From Macrothele yani (taxonomy: Eukaryota > Arthropoda > Arachnida > Araneae > Macrothelidae), in contig CM077034.1 of the NCBI GenBank assembly GCA_039090855.1, positions 8,510,984 through 8,574,983 on the forward strand: 64,000 nucleotides of DNA. The letters are read 5' to 3'. Shown here piece by piece: positions 22,227-34,400 of the stretch. Position numbers and translations under genes: made by a program. The notes beneath the pieces are model-generated. The model was not told the origin of the DNA. It made no database searches and saw only the letters and a program-made list of their open reading frames with translations. How positions within the stretch are numbered: position 1 is the first letter of the stretch; each line of letters starts with the position of its first letter.

Positions 22227-24685
22227 ATGTTATCTATTGTTAACAAATCCGTTGTCACATAATTCACTGTTTCTCACGTTATCACAAAATTGAGCACGGA
22301 AAATGTCAATATTATAAATATATACCAAAATTGCAACATGTTACTCACATTCTTTCACGAGGTCTCCAAGGTATTGTAGATTTTCAGCAGCTGAAGTCAT
22401 TGAACTGGTATGGAAGAAGTCTTCATATGGATATTCGAAGGCAAATATGTAGATAAAAAAGGTAGCAGGTGATTATCTCTATTTCAGATTCGTCATTTAA
22501 AATATGATTTATGAACTTAAAAAGGATTAAAACTTCCGAACCTCATGCTGAAGGTGAGTTGAATTGGCAATAAAATATTTTGAATCGATGACGGTTCAAT
22601 CTTCGTTCCTTTGTTTTAATCGATGACGGTTCAATCTTCGTTCCTTTGTTTTAATCGATGACGGTTCAATCTTCGTTCCTTTATTTTATTCGATGACGGT
22701 TTAATCTTCGTACCTTTGTTTTAATCGATGACGGTTCAATCTTCGTTTCCCGTGGCACAAGCACCTATGACGGTTCAATCTTCGTTCCTTTGTTTTAATC
22801 GATGACGGTTCAATCTTCGTTCCTTTATTTTATTCGATGACGGTTTAATCTTCGTACCTTTGTTTTAATCGATGACGGTTCAATCTTCGTTTCCCGTGGC
22901 ACAAGCACCTATGACGGTTCAATCTTCGTTCCTTTGTTTTAATCGATGACGGTTTAATCTTCATTTGTTTTAATCGATGACGGTTCAATCTTCGTTTCCC
23001 GTGGCACAAGCACCTATGACGGTTCAATCTTCGTTCCTTTGTTTTAATCGATGACAGTTCAATCTTCGTTCCTTTATTTTATTCGATGACGGTTTAATCT
23101 TCGTACCTTTGTTTTAATCGATGACGGTTCAATCTTCGTTTCCCGTGGCACAAGCACCTATGACGGTTCAATCTTCGTTCCTTTGTTTTAATCGATGACG
23201 GTTCAATCTTCGTTCCTTTATTTTATTCGATGACGGTTTAATCTTCGTACCTTTGTTTTAATCGATGACGGTTCAATCTTCGTTTCCCGTGGCACAAGCA
23301 CCTATGACGGTTCAATCTTCGTTCCTTTGTTTTAATCGATGACGGTTTAATCTTCATTCATTTGTTTTAATCGATGACGGTTCAATATTCGTTTCCCGTG
23401 GCACAAGCACCTATGACGGTTCAATCTTCGTTCCTTTGTTTTAATCGATGACGGTTCAATCTTCGTTTCCCGTGGCACACGCACCTATGACGGTTCAATC
23501 TTCGTTCCAACGACGGTTCAATCTTCGTTCCTTTGTTTTAATCGATGACGGTTCAATCTTCGTTCTTTTGTTTTAATCGATGACGGTTCAATCTTCGTTC
23601 CTTTGTTTTAATCCATGACGGTTCAATCCTCGTTCCTTTGTTTTAATCGATGACGGTTCAATCTTCGTTCCTTTGTTTTAATCGATGACGGTTCAATCTT
23701 CGTTCCTTTGTTTTAATCGATGACGGTTTAATCTTCGTTCCTTTGTTTTAATCGATGACGGTTCAATCTTCGTTTCCCGTGGCACAAGCACCTATGACGG
23801 TTCAATCTTCGTTCCTTTGTTTTAATCGATGACAGTTCAATCTTCGTTCCTTTGTTTTAATCGATGACGGTTCAATCTTCGTTCCTGTTTTAATCGATGA
23901 CGGTTCAATCTTCGTTCCTTTGTTTTAATCGATGACGGTTGAATCTTCGTTCCTTTGTTTTAATCGATGACGGTTCAATCTTCGTTTCCCGTGGCACAAG
24001 CACCTATGACGGTTCAATCTTCGTTCCTTTGTTTTAATCGATGACAGTTCAATCTTCGTTCCTTTGTTTTAATCGATGACGGTTCAATCTTCGTTCCTGT
24101 TTTAATCGATGACGGTTCAATCTTCGTTCCTTTGTTTTAATCGATGACGGTTCAATCTTCGTTCCTTTGTTTTAATCGATGACGGTTCAATCTTCGTTCC
24201 TTGTGCCACGAGAAACAAAGATTAAACCGTCCTCGATTAAAACAAAGGAACGAAGATTGAACCGTCATCGATTCAAAATATTTTATTGCCAATTCAACTC
24301 ACCTTCAGCATGAGGTTCGGAAGTTTTAATCCTTTTTAAGTTCATAAATCATATTTTAAATGACGAATCTGAAATAGAGATAATCACTTGCTACCTTTTT
24401 TATCTACATATTAGCCTTCGAATATCCATATGAAGACTTCTTCCATACCAGTTCAATGACTTCAGCTGCTGAAAATCTACAATATCTTGGAGACCTCGTG
24501 AAAGAATGTGAGTAACATGTTGCAATTTTGGTATATATTTATAATATTGACATTTTCCGTGCTCAATTTTGTGATAACGTGAGAAACAGTGAATTATATG
24601 ACAACGGATTTGTTAACATATAGATAACATATATCATAACCGCGTAAATAATTCTTCAAATAGAAATACTTGATGAACTGATATA
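22227..24685. mobile_element. fold-back element with internal minisatellite
   Basis: Two inverted arms of about 400 bp (22227-22620 and 24205-24630) enclose a minisatellite. The outer end reads ATGTTATCTAT on the left and its complement on the right. The 12-bp AAGATTGAGGCT directly precedes the left arm (22215-22226) and recurs at 24686-24697, a likely target duplication. The right side has 55 extra bases (24631-24685), so the left end may be truncated. No coding capacity seen. Confidence 0.85.
22587..24265. repeat. about 35-bp minisatellite in fold-back element
   Basis: More than 40 units built on GATGACGGTTCAATCTTCG, joined by TTCCTTTGTTTTAATC in most units or by TTTCCCGTGGCACAAGCACC in others. 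The two unit types recur in a longer pattern. The last unit is in reverse orientation and starts the right arm. Confidence 0.95.
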
Positions 24686-24796
24686 AAGATTGAGGCTGTT
24701 ATCTCATTACTATACTTAGGTATAACTATTACTACTGACCTTATTAAATGGAATACACATGTAAATGTTATTTTACATAAAACCTCCAAAAATATA
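24686..24796 (+). pseudogene. LINE-A C-terminal piece
   Basis: Resumes LINE-A after the fold-back element: a KIEAVISLLYLGI-like segment followed by a WNTHVN-like segment, typical of the region after the RT core. It is interrupted by T5. Confidence 0.65.
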
Positions 24797-25039
24797 CACT
24801 GGCGGAAAGTGAAAAAAGAACACCAAGAAGGAATTGGCGGACGATCATGAAATTTACATATGTTAATGGGGTCGAGTTTACGTAGGTGTGATGTTTACTT
24901 CGGGACCAACCGGTGAGCGCTTACGCCACAGCACGGCATAATATGCAAATTATCGTCGGTGGTATTTAAGGAGTACGGCGAAGTGAATGTAATCAGTCGT
25001 CGGCGTACGGACACGTGCGAAGACCCTGCAGAAGCTACA

Positions 25040-26052
25040 ATGCCTGGACATGGAAGACGTGTACGATTTCAGCAGTTATCGGACTTTGAGCGAGGTCGTC
25101 TAGTCGGACTCCGCGAGGCCGGGTGGTCGTATCGTTGTATTGCGGAGCGAATTGGACGGGAAGTATCGGTGGTGGTACGATGGTGGCGTAGATGTTCCGA
25201 GGAACATTCCCACACGAGAACACGTGGCACCGGGAGTCACAGACGGATTGATGAGCGGACCGATCGACGCATAAGAAGAGCGGCGTTGTCAATCAGAACA
25301 TCCACTGCGACGCAAATCCGAGCTGCCGTTGCACCTGAGGTGACAGTGCGAACAATCCGCAACCGTCTACTGGATGCAGGACTACGTGCACGTGTGCCTC
25401 TGGCATGTGTACCTCTGACTCCAGCCCACCGTCAGGAACGGCTGCAGTGGTGTCGCCAACGTCTGCACTGGAGAACGCAATGGCGATCTGTCGTATTCAT
25501 CGATGAAAGCAGATTCTGCTTGGGAGCTTCCAATGGCCGTATGCGTGTTTGCAGACGCACAGGGATCGTCTCCACCCTTCGTGCATCCGCCAGCGACACA
25601 CAGGGCCTACACCTGGTCTCCTGGTGTGGGGAGCGATCAGCTATCACTCCCGTGCACAACTAGTGTTTGTACCGGGTACGTTAAACAGCACCTCCTACAT
25701 CAACAACATCATTCAGCCCGTTGTTGTGCCATTTGTAAGATCAGTCCATCGTGGTGTTTTCCAGCAAGATAACGCACGCCCACACACGGCACGTGCAACG
25801 CAAAATGCACTTCAGGGTGTGAGACAACTTCCATGGCCACCGGATTTGTCCCCCAATGAGCACGTGTGGGATTTTATGGGACAACGACTTGTCCGGTATC
25901 CACGGCCAGCCACGACCATCCCCGATTTACGCGTCCAGGTTGAGGATGCTTGGAACTCAATACCCCAAACTTACATCCAACATCTGTACGACAGACTCCA
26001 TGCCAGAATTGCACAGTGTGACGCAGTTGATGGCGGTTCAACCTCGTACTAA
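25040..26052 (+). pseudogene. Tc1 transposase of T5, one frameshift
   Basis: Starts MPGHGRRVRFQQLSDFERG. Helix-turn-helix region (RLVGLREAGWSYRCIAERIG), then the first catalytic D in VVFIDESRFCLG. The frame shifts near 25550. The second frame has LVWGAISYHS, FQQDNARPHTA (second D) and SPNEHVWD (E). Only 29 residues separate the second D from E instead of 34, so a short in-frame deletion is likely. It ends GGSTSY. Confidence 0.85.
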
Positions 26053-27690
26053 CCATGTTACATGGAAATGTTATTTTTCAGTTTACCAGCAAATACAGCT
26101 GTATTTTGCCATAATGTTTTGATCACGTTATCCTCTGTATTCCGTTATGTATAAATTTCGTTGGTATCAGACGTCTCCTTCTTGGTGTTCTTTTTTCACT
26201 TTCTAGCCACGACCATCCCCGATTGAGGCGTCCAGGTTGAGGATGCTTGGAACTCAATACCCCAAACTTACATCCAACATCTGTACGACAGACTCCATGC
26301 CAGAATTGCCCAGTGTGACGCAGTTCATGGCGGTTCAACCTCGTACTAACCATGTTACATGGAAATGTTATTTTTCAGTTTACCAGCAAATACAGCTGTA
26401 TTTTGCCATAATGTTTTGATCACGTTATCCTCTGTATTCCGTTATGTATAAATTTCGTTGGTATCAGACGTCTCCTTCTTGGTGTTCTTTTTTCACTTTC
26501 TAGCCACGACCATCCCCGATTGAGGCGTCCAGGTTGAGGATGCTTGGAACTCAATACCCCAAACTTACATCCAACATCTGTACGACAGACTCCATGCCAG
26601 AATTGCACAGTGTGACGCAGTTCATGGCGGTTCAACCTCGTACTAACCATGTTACATGGAAATGTTATTTTTCAGTTTACCAGCAAATACAGCTGTATTT
26701 TGCCATAATGTTTTGATCACGTTATCCTCTGTATTCCGTTATGTATAAATTTTGTTGGTATCAGACGTCTCCTTCTTGGTGTTCTTTTTTCACTTTCTAG
26801 CCACGACCATCCCCGATTGAGGCGTCCAGGTTGAGGATGCTTGGAACTCAATACCCCAAACTTACATCCAACATCTGTACGACAGACTCCATGCCAGAAT
26901 TGCACAGTGTGACGCAGTTCATGGCGGTTCAACCTCGTACTAACCATGTTACATGGAAATGTTATTTTTCAGTTTACCAGCAAATACAGCTGTATTTTGC
27001 CATAATGTTTTGATCACGTTATCCTCTGTATTCCGTTATGTATAAATTTCGTTGGTATCAGACGTCTCCTTCTTGGTGTTCTTTTTTCACTTTCTAGCCA
27101 CGACCATCCCCGATTGAGGCGTCCAGGTTGAGGATGCTTGGAACTCAATACCCCAAACTTACATCCAACATCTGTACGACAGACTCCATGCCAGAATTGC
27201 TCAGTGTGACGCAGTTCATGGCGGTTCAACCTCGTACTAACCATGTTACATGGAAATGTTATTTTTCAGTTTACCAGCAAATACAGCTGTATTTTGCCAT
27301 AATGTTTTGATCACGTTATCCTCTGTATTCCGTTATGTATAAATTTCGTTGGTATCAGACGTCTCCTTCTTGGTGTTCTTTTTTCACTTTCTAGCCACGA
27401 CCATCCCCGATTGAGGCGTCCAGGTTGAGGATGCTTGGAACTCAATACCCCAAACTTACATCCAACATCTGTACGACAGACTCCATGCCAGAATTGCACA
27501 GTGTGACGCAGTTCATGGCGGTTCAACCTCGTACTAACCATGTTACATGGAAATGTTATTTTCAGTTTACCAGCAAATACAGCTGTATTTTGCCATAATG
27601 TTTTGATCACGTTATCCTCTGTATTCCGTTATGTATAAATTTCGTTGGTATCAGACGTCTCCTTCTTGGTGTTCTTTCTTCACTTTCCGA
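25909..27690 (+). repeat. 297-bp tandem repeat, 6 copies, inside T5
   Basis: Units start at 25909, 26206, 26503, 26800, 27097 and 27394, each at GCCACGACCATCCCCGA. Each inner unit ends within the inverted repeat (TTTTTTCACTTTCTA), where it joins the next unit's coding start. Copies are almost identical. The first differs at ATTTACGC versus ATTGAGGC, and only the last continues to the true terminus. Confidence 0.95.
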
Positions 27691-27695
27691 CAATG

Positions 27696-28180
27696 TAGGT
27701 ATTGTCTCCACAGTACTAACAAATCTCTCCCCAAAAACTTTGTTTCTTTTATACTATACTTTATTTCAGTCACATGTAGACTATGGGATTTAAACGTGGG
27801 GTCAGACCACAAAATATAACTTCAAATAATGCAAAACAAATTTATTAGATTAACTGAACTTAAATTTCATACACATTCTCAGCTTTCTTTTCAATCTCAC
27901 ATTAAAGTTAACGCAAACAAATTTAATATACTTATTATTACCCAACTTTACTACTTCAATCATGGAAAAATCATGTTTAAAAGAATAAAAAATAATTTTT
28001 ATTCCGACCTCATAAAAAATCACGTCTCAGACACACACGTATGATGCCCGCTCTAAAAGACAAATTATTCCTATCTTTCCAAAGACGGAAGCCATGAAAC
28101 AAAGTTTGAATTTTTCTGGACCTCACAACTGGAACTCTACCAGTTGAATTAACAACTATTAATAACTTTTCTCTTTAAAA
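27696..28180 (+). pseudogene. LINE-A C-terminal end
   Basis: Shows a SHVDYGI-like segment, and near 28050-28150, in mixed frames, the YDARSKRQIIP and GPHNWNS motifs that close jockey-type ORFs. Several frames are used. A-rich sequence follows before T6. Confidence 0.65.
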
Positions 28181-28212
28181 AAAAACCAACTTAAAATTCA
28201 TATCATGAATTA

Positions 28213-29555
28213 CAGGGTGATCCATTTAAACCAGTACCATGTGATTTACTTATAACTTTTTTATAAATAACAACAAAATCATACAGTAACTTGAGAATTA
28301 TACATTTGGTATTGGAGAATCATTTTATCAAAGCAAATGTCCTCCATTTTCTTGTAAACACAGTTGAACACGCCGCACCATATTCGGTGATGTCTCATGT
28401 AGAGTACGAGCAGTAACATTGCCAATTTCAGTCGTGATTGTTTCACGCAATGCATCCAATGTTTTTGGATGGGTTTTGTAAACTCTCTCCTTTAAGTAGC
28501 CCCATAAAAAATGTCAGGGGATGTTAAGTCCGGAGATCGGGGAGGCCATATGTTTTTTTGAAATTAATGTCATCAAAGAAGCTGGTTATGAGTTCCATTG
28601 AGGCTTTCGATGTGTGACACGTAGCGCCATCCTGCTGAAAGTAGCCCTCTGTCAATTCAATGTCATCAAGTTGTTCCACAAATTCATTGAATATGCGGCA
28701 ATAAACGTTAGTGTTGACAGTCTCAGAGAAAAAAACGGGGCCAATAATTTTCGTAGACGAAACCGCACAACATACACCAACCTTTTGTGAATGCAGCGGT
28801 GTTTCACACATAACGTGTGCGTTTTTGCCAGCCCAGTATCTGCTGTTTTGCGAATTGACGTAGCCTGACAGATGAAACCAGACTTCATCCGTAAACCATG
28901 CGATGGAGAAAATATCAGATCGCATATTAAGAAAATTTTGAAACCATTTGCAATAACTTACTCTCTTTCCCTTGTTCGGTTCCTGCAGCTGATGGATTAC
29001 GTGCACTTTAAATGGTCGAATATTCGCTTTTTTCGCTGCCCTTTGACAAGCTCCGTATGAATATCCTGCCTGTTGGCTTAATCTGCGCAACGATTTGGTC
29101 GGAGATCGAAGTAAACGTTGCCGAACATCGTCCACACGCGTTTGGGGCATAGGAGGGTGATGCCTACCGCTACCGCTGAGAAGAGAACCGGTTTGCTCCA
29201 GTTTTTTTGCCATCGACAGAATTGTTGACTTGCTTGGCACTTTTCGAACTCCAAACTCTCTTCGAAATGCTCGTTGCGTTTTGATGACAGAATTGGTTAC
29301 CCAATACGATTTCACTAAAAAAACACGCTCTGGAACAGAGTACTGCATGTTTCCGAATGCACGCAAGTGAATGACAACGCAACAACAAACAAATCACGAG
29401 CTGAGTTACAGTTACGGTTAACAATCTTCTTCACGATGGCGGCTTTCATTCTCCAGGAGTTTCTGCTTCTATTGAAAAAAAGAAGAAGTTCCTTGCGCGA
29501 TCCCTTGCAAAAATGTAAAGTTTTTTCAGGGTATTGGTTTAAATGGATCACACTG
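28213..29555 (-). mobile_element. mariner-like transposon T6
   Basis: Terminal inverted repeats (CAG(G/T)GTGATCCATTTAAACCA...) flanked by TA at 28211-28212 and 29556-29557. 1343 bp with one transposase on the minus strand. Confidence 0.9.
28328..29348 (-). pseudogene. mariner-like transposase of T6
   Basis: Start MQYSVPERVFLVKSYW at 29348. An N-terminal helix-turn-helix follows (AFRREFGVRKVPSKSTIL), then SPTKSLRRLSQQ. The catalytic residues are in WFTDEVWFHL, YFQQDGATCH and, after a frameshift near 28550, RSPDLTSPD, so this is a DDD-type triad. It is intact for about 270 codons before the shift. The downstream piece ends at 28328. Confidence 0.85.
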
Positions 29556-30936
29556 TATAATAACTGACTTGTTCACAACTAAGAGATTATTATAACAATC
29601 ATTTTTTGTTTGTTTGTTTACATCTTTTTTACCTCATTATTATATTTCACTTTGTTTGCCGGTGATGATTACTTGCTTGACTTTGTCCATTGTGTTTGTT
29701 GTCGTGAGGTGGCATAGCCAGAGGTGTTTGAAAGGCATGGCACGAAATCCTGAAATGTACCAATGTACCAATGCATAAACTCAAGACATAAATGAACATG
29801 TGTGGGTAGCCCCACCCCCATCCCAGCACAACAAAAGTATTTCCATTCCACTTAGTAGTTCTAATTTTGACTATTATATAGCTCTAATTATTGTACTATC
29901 GGGCCTGTGGAAAGAACTAATAAGACAAGAAAAACAACAAAAGAAAAACAGGCAAAAAAAGACAAGAAAACCAGGATAGGAGAAGAAAATTAAAAAAAGA
30001 AAAAAAGAAAAAAGAAATTTAAAAAAAAAAAAATACGGAAAAAAAAATGTTCTTAACGAAACATAGATGGCGCCAGCCGGGCTTGATAACGAAATATATC
30101 CAGGAAAGTTTTTCCGACGAATGGCAACAAGGAGTATCGGACTCCATTAGCGCGAAGTTAACCACGAACATCGGTGGTAAAGTCGCCACGCTCCTGAAGA
30201 TGCCCAGAGTATGGGCGAAAATTTCGAGTATAAAGAACGGTAAAAATTGATGTTTGAATCCTAAGGCAAAATCCAATGAGTATACCCAGCGAAAAGTGTG
30301 AGAAGTAAAGCCAGTCATCGCATACAGCGGACTTTAGGACAATAACATCAACAAAGGACCGGAAAACACGTGCGTGAAATGTTCCCGTCGCTAGAAAGGA
30401 ATGCCAAGGTAAGCATTATCCGCTAGTTTTTTGTACAAGTTACTTTAAAAGTATTTCCGTTACTACTAGTACCTCTAATTGTTATACTTATCAGCAAAGC
30501 TGTTAACGATACTTCGAAAGATAAAATGGTTTCACTTTACGAATTACTTACTACCTACCTATACCTTTTGCTCACAACAGTAAATTATTTTGGGGTTGAG
30601 CTTGCAGTATTAATTTGTCACTAAAGAAATAAATTCCTTCAGTGAAATTTAAGTAACTTTGATTTTGACAACTACATGATATTGTCTTTAACATATACCA
30701 CACTAAGAACGTTAATTAAAACTTTTGCATTTGTATAAAATAAACCAATTACACACATGACATACCTTTTAAAAAGTTTTGCCTTTCTTTCCAATTGCAA
30801 AATTACCCATTTGGCAAATAAATAAAAGAAAATCTGCAGTCAAGTTTTTATGTTACTAGAAGGCCAACTTCTCTTTTTCATAGGATATTGATCTTTTTTT
30901 AACAGAAATTTTAGTCGTTAAGTTTCAGTCAAGTGG
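29556..30936. other. no gene recognised; A-rich tract
   Basis: The first part may be LINE-A 3' sequence. An A/G-rich tract lies at about 29920-30040. At 30379-30408 an ATG-initiated 10-codon stretch ends at a perfect splice donor (AAG|GTAAGC). This could be a first exon but cannot be supported further. The rest is AT-rich. Confidence 0.35.
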
Positions 30937-31085
30937 TCTTGACCTAAAGTTCTATTTACTAATAAAATAATAGTATATTTAGCAAATTGGATGTTGATCT
31001 AAAGTTCCATTTATTAATAAAAAAAGACACACCAGTCTGGTGTGGTGTTAATCTAAAGTTATATTTACTAATAAAATAACACTAT
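30937..31085. repeat. about 54-bp imperfect repeat, 3 copies
   Basis: GA(C/T)CTAAAGTTC and (T/C)ATTTA(C/T)TAATAAAATAA recur at about 30941, 30996 and 31049. Confidence 0.6.
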
Positions 31086-31107
31086 TTCTTAAAAAATTGT
31101 GCAATCT

Positions 31108-31428
31108 TCATTTGTTTTTTAGTGGATACACTATCAAGCTGACACTTACAACATCCTTCATTTGCAGTGTCTTGTTTGTGTACCGAAGAGAAGAACCTTT
31201 ACTATTACAAGTAGCCGTTATAATTGCTTCAACAGGTTTTGGAGGCAAAACTGTAGCACATACTCCATTTATATACGCAGAAACATGACCCAGCTGCATC
31301 AATTTTCCGACACCATATCCCAGCTTTCTCCTTTTGGGTTTCTTTTTTTCTAGCCAATCCCACCGGAATTTATTTTTGACTGAAGCCTCCAATGTCTTGA
31401 GATCGTCAGTTTTGGCTAAAAATTTCAT
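31108..31428 (-). CDS. unidentified ORF, possible exon
   Basis: 106 codons on the minus strand, basic and not repetitive. It contains SVKNKFRWDWLEKKKPKRRK, resembling the (F/Y)RWDWL-type lead-in of some transposon-derived zinc-finger proteins, although no cysteine pairs follow. A GTAAGT sequence lies inside the 3' part (after QMKD), so the real exon may end there. It could be a host exon, the remains of a DNA transposon, or chance. I do not recognise the protein. Confidence 0.3.
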   Translation of the reverse strand: MKFLAKTDDLKTLEASVKNKFRWDWLEKKKPKRRKLGYGVGKLMQLGHVSAYINGVCATVLPPKPVEAIITATCNSKGSSLRYTNKTLQMKDVVSVSLIVYPLKNK

Positions 31429-31489
31429 CGTTGATGACGAACTTAACTTAAACCGTGTAAACTTTCAAATTCCTAAAAACATTCATAAA

Positions 31490-34400
31490 TTTTTTTTTTT
31501 TTTTTTTTTGAGATTTAACGACCACCGTGAGCAACTCAATGGGCTATAAGCAGTCGCCCGTCCCTAATTTAGGGTCACTGGTTCCAGGGTAGGGAGAGAG
31601 CCAGTGCTGTAAGACAAACACAACATTTTTTTTTTTTTTGATTGGAGGTTTAAACAACCACCGTGAGCAACTCAAAGGGCTATAAGCAGTCGCCCCGTCC
31701 CTAATTTAGGGTCACTGGTTCCAGGGAAGGGAGAGAGCCAGTGCCGTAAGACAAACACAACATCCATTCATTCATTGATTGGAGGTTTAACGACCACCGT
31801 GAGCAACTCAATGGGCTATAAGCAGTCGCCCGTCCCTAATTTAGGGTCACTGGTTCCAGGGAAGGGAGAGAGCCAGTGCCGTAAGACAAACACAACATCC
31901 ATTCATTCATTGATTGGAGGTTTAACGACCACCGTGAGCAACTCAATGGGCTATAAGCAGTCGCCCGTCCCTAATTTAGGGTCACTGGTTCCAGGGAAGG
32001 GAGAGAGCCAGTGCCGTAAGACAAACACAACATCCATTCATTCATTGATTGGAGGTTTAACGACCACCGTGAGCAACTCAATGGGCTATAAGCAGTCGCC
32101 CGTCCCTAATTTAGGGTCACTGGTTCCAGTTAAGGGAGAGAGCCATTGCCGTAAGACAAACACAACATTTTTTTTTATTGGAGGTTTAACGACCACCGTG
32201 AGCAACTCAATGGGCTATAAGCAGTCGCTCGTCCCTAATTTAGGGTCACTGGTTCCAGGGAAGGGAGAGAGCCAGTGCCGTAAGACAAACACAACATCCA
32301 TTCATTCATTGACTGGAGGTTTAACGACCACCGTGAGCAACTCAATGGGCTGTAAGCAGTCGCCCATCCCTAATTTAGGGTCACTGGTTCCAGGGAAGGG
32401 AGAGAGCCAGTGCCGCAAGACAAACACAACATCCAATCATTCATTGATTGGAGGTTTAACGACCACCGTGAGCAACTCAATGGGCTATAAGCAGTCGCCC
32501 GTCCCTAATTTAGGGTCAGTGGTTCCAGGGAAGGGAGAGAGCCAGTGCCGCAAGAGAAACACAACATCCATTCATTGATTGATTGGAGGTTTAACGAACA
32601 CCGTGAGCAACTCAATGGGCTATAAGCAGTCGCCCGTCCCTTACTTAGGGTAACTGGTTCCAGGGAAGGGAGAGAGCCAGTGCCGTAAGACAAACACAAC
32701 ATCCATTCATTCATTGATTGGAGGTTTAACGACCACCGTGAGCAACTCAATGGGCTATAAGCAGTCACCCCGTCCCTAATTTAGGGTCACTGGTTCCAGG
32801 GAAGGGAGAGAGCCAGTGCCGTAAGACAAACACAACATCCATTCATTCATTGATTGGAGGTTTAACGACCACCGTGAGCAACTCAATGGGCTATAAGCAG
32901 TCGCCCGTCCCTAATTTAGGGTCACTGGTTCCAGGGAAGGGAGAGAGCCAGTGCCGTAAGACAAACACAACATCCATTCATTCATTGATTGGAGGTTTAA
33001 CGACCACCGTGAGCAACTCAATGGGCTATAAGCAGTCGCCCGTCCCTAATTTAGGGTCACTGGTTCCAGGGAAGGGAGAGAGCCATTGCCGTAAGACAAA
33101 CACAACATTTTTTTTTATTGGAGGTTTAACGACCACCGTGAGCAACTCAATGGGCTATAAGCAGTCGCCCGTCCCTAATTTAGGGTCACTGGTTCCAGGG
33201 AAGGGAGAGAGCCAGTGCCGTAAGACAAACACAACATCCATTCATTGATTGATTGGAGGTTTAACGACCACCGTGAGCAACTCAATGGGCTATAAGCAGT
33301 CGCCCGTCCCTAATTTAGGGTCACTGGTTCCAGTGAAGGGAGAGAGCCAGTGCCGTAAGACAAACGCAACATCCATTGATTGATTGGAGGTTTAACGACC
33401 ACCGTGAACAACTCAATGGGCTATAAGCAGTCGCCTGTTCCTAATTTAGGGTCACTGGTTCCAGGGAAGGGAGAGAGCCAGTGCCGTAAGACAAACACAA
33501 CATCCATTCATTCATTGATTGGAGGTTTAACGACCACCGTGAGCAACTCAATGGGCTATAAGCAGTCGCCCGTCCCTAATTTAGGGTCACTGGTTCCAGG
33601 GAAGGGAGAGAGCCATTGCCGTAAGACAAACACAACATTTTTTTTTTTTATTGGAGGTTTAACGACCACCGTGAGCAACTCAATGGGCTATAAGCAGTCG
33701 CTCGTCCCTAATTTAGGGTCACTGGTTCCAGGGAAGGGAGAGAGCCAGTGCCGTAAGACAAACACAACATCCATTCATTCATTGATTGGAGGTTTAACGA
33801 CCACCGTGAGCAACTCAATGGGCTGTAAGCAGTCGCCCATCCCTAATTTAGGGTCACTGGTTCCAGGGAAGGGAGAGAGCCAGTGCCGTAAGACAAACAC
33901 AACATCCATTCATTCATTGATTGGAGGTTTAACGACCACCGTGAGCAACTCAATGGGCTATAAGCAGTCGCCCGTCCCTAATTTAGGGTCACTGGTTCCA
34001 GGGAAGGGAGAGAGCCATTGCCGTAAGACAAACACAACATTTTTTTTTTATTGGAGGTTTAACGACCACCGTGAGCAACTCAATGGGCTATAAGCAGTCG
34101 CCCGTCCCTAATTTAGGGTCACTGGCTCCAGGGAAGGGAGAGAGCCAGTGCCGTAAGACAAACACAACATCCATTCATTGATTGGAGGTTTAACGACCAC
34201 CGTGAGCAACTCAATGGGCTATAAGCAGTCGTCCGTCCCTAATTTAGGGTCACTGGTTCCAGGGAAGGGAGAGAGCCAGTGCCGTAAGACAAACACAACA
34301 TCCATTCATTCATTGATTGGAGGTTTAACGACCACCGTGAGCAACTCAATGGGCTGTAAGCAGTCGCCCATCCCTAATTTAGGGTCACTGGTTCCAGGGA

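Larger units (their letters stand above)
24797..27695 (+). mobile_element. Tc1-like transposon T5, 3' end tandemly multiplied
   Basis: Flanked by TA (24795-24796 and 27696-27697). The terminal inverted repeats (CA(C/T)TG(G/T)CGGAAAGTGAA...) extend over about 36 bp. The element is 2.9 kb, because a 297-bp segment covering the transposase C-terminus, 3' UTR and part of the inverted repeat occurs six times. Confidence 0.95.
15027..28212 (+). mobile_element. LINE-A: jockey/CR1-like retrotransposon, split by six insertions
   Basis: Pieces of one ORF2 follow each other in correct order and strand: endonuclease (15045-15561, 15771-15858), linker (17386-17754, 19303-19807), reverse transcriptase (21431-22226), and C-terminal region (24686-24796, 27696-28180). 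The gaps are a SINE, Tc1 elements T2, T3, T4 and T5, and a fold-back element. Removing the insertions at their TA or longer duplications rejoins the reading order. The ORF also holds many stops, so it was old when hit. Confidence 0.8.

Noticed and set aside
22587..24265. CRISPR-like array of short repeats
   Set aside because: Spacers are not unique (two recurring linkers), the setting is eukaryotic, and the repeat lies inside a fold-back transposon.
30379..30408. First coding exon ending in a perfect donor
   Set aside because: Ten codons and a donor are too little evidence. No promoter, acceptor partner or homology is visible, so it is mentioned only within the region entry.
31775..32578. 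267-codon ORF with six 45-residue repeats
   Set aside because: It is produced by the 135-bp SINE-body array, whose period is a multiple of three. There is no start context, signal or non-repeat portion to support a gene.
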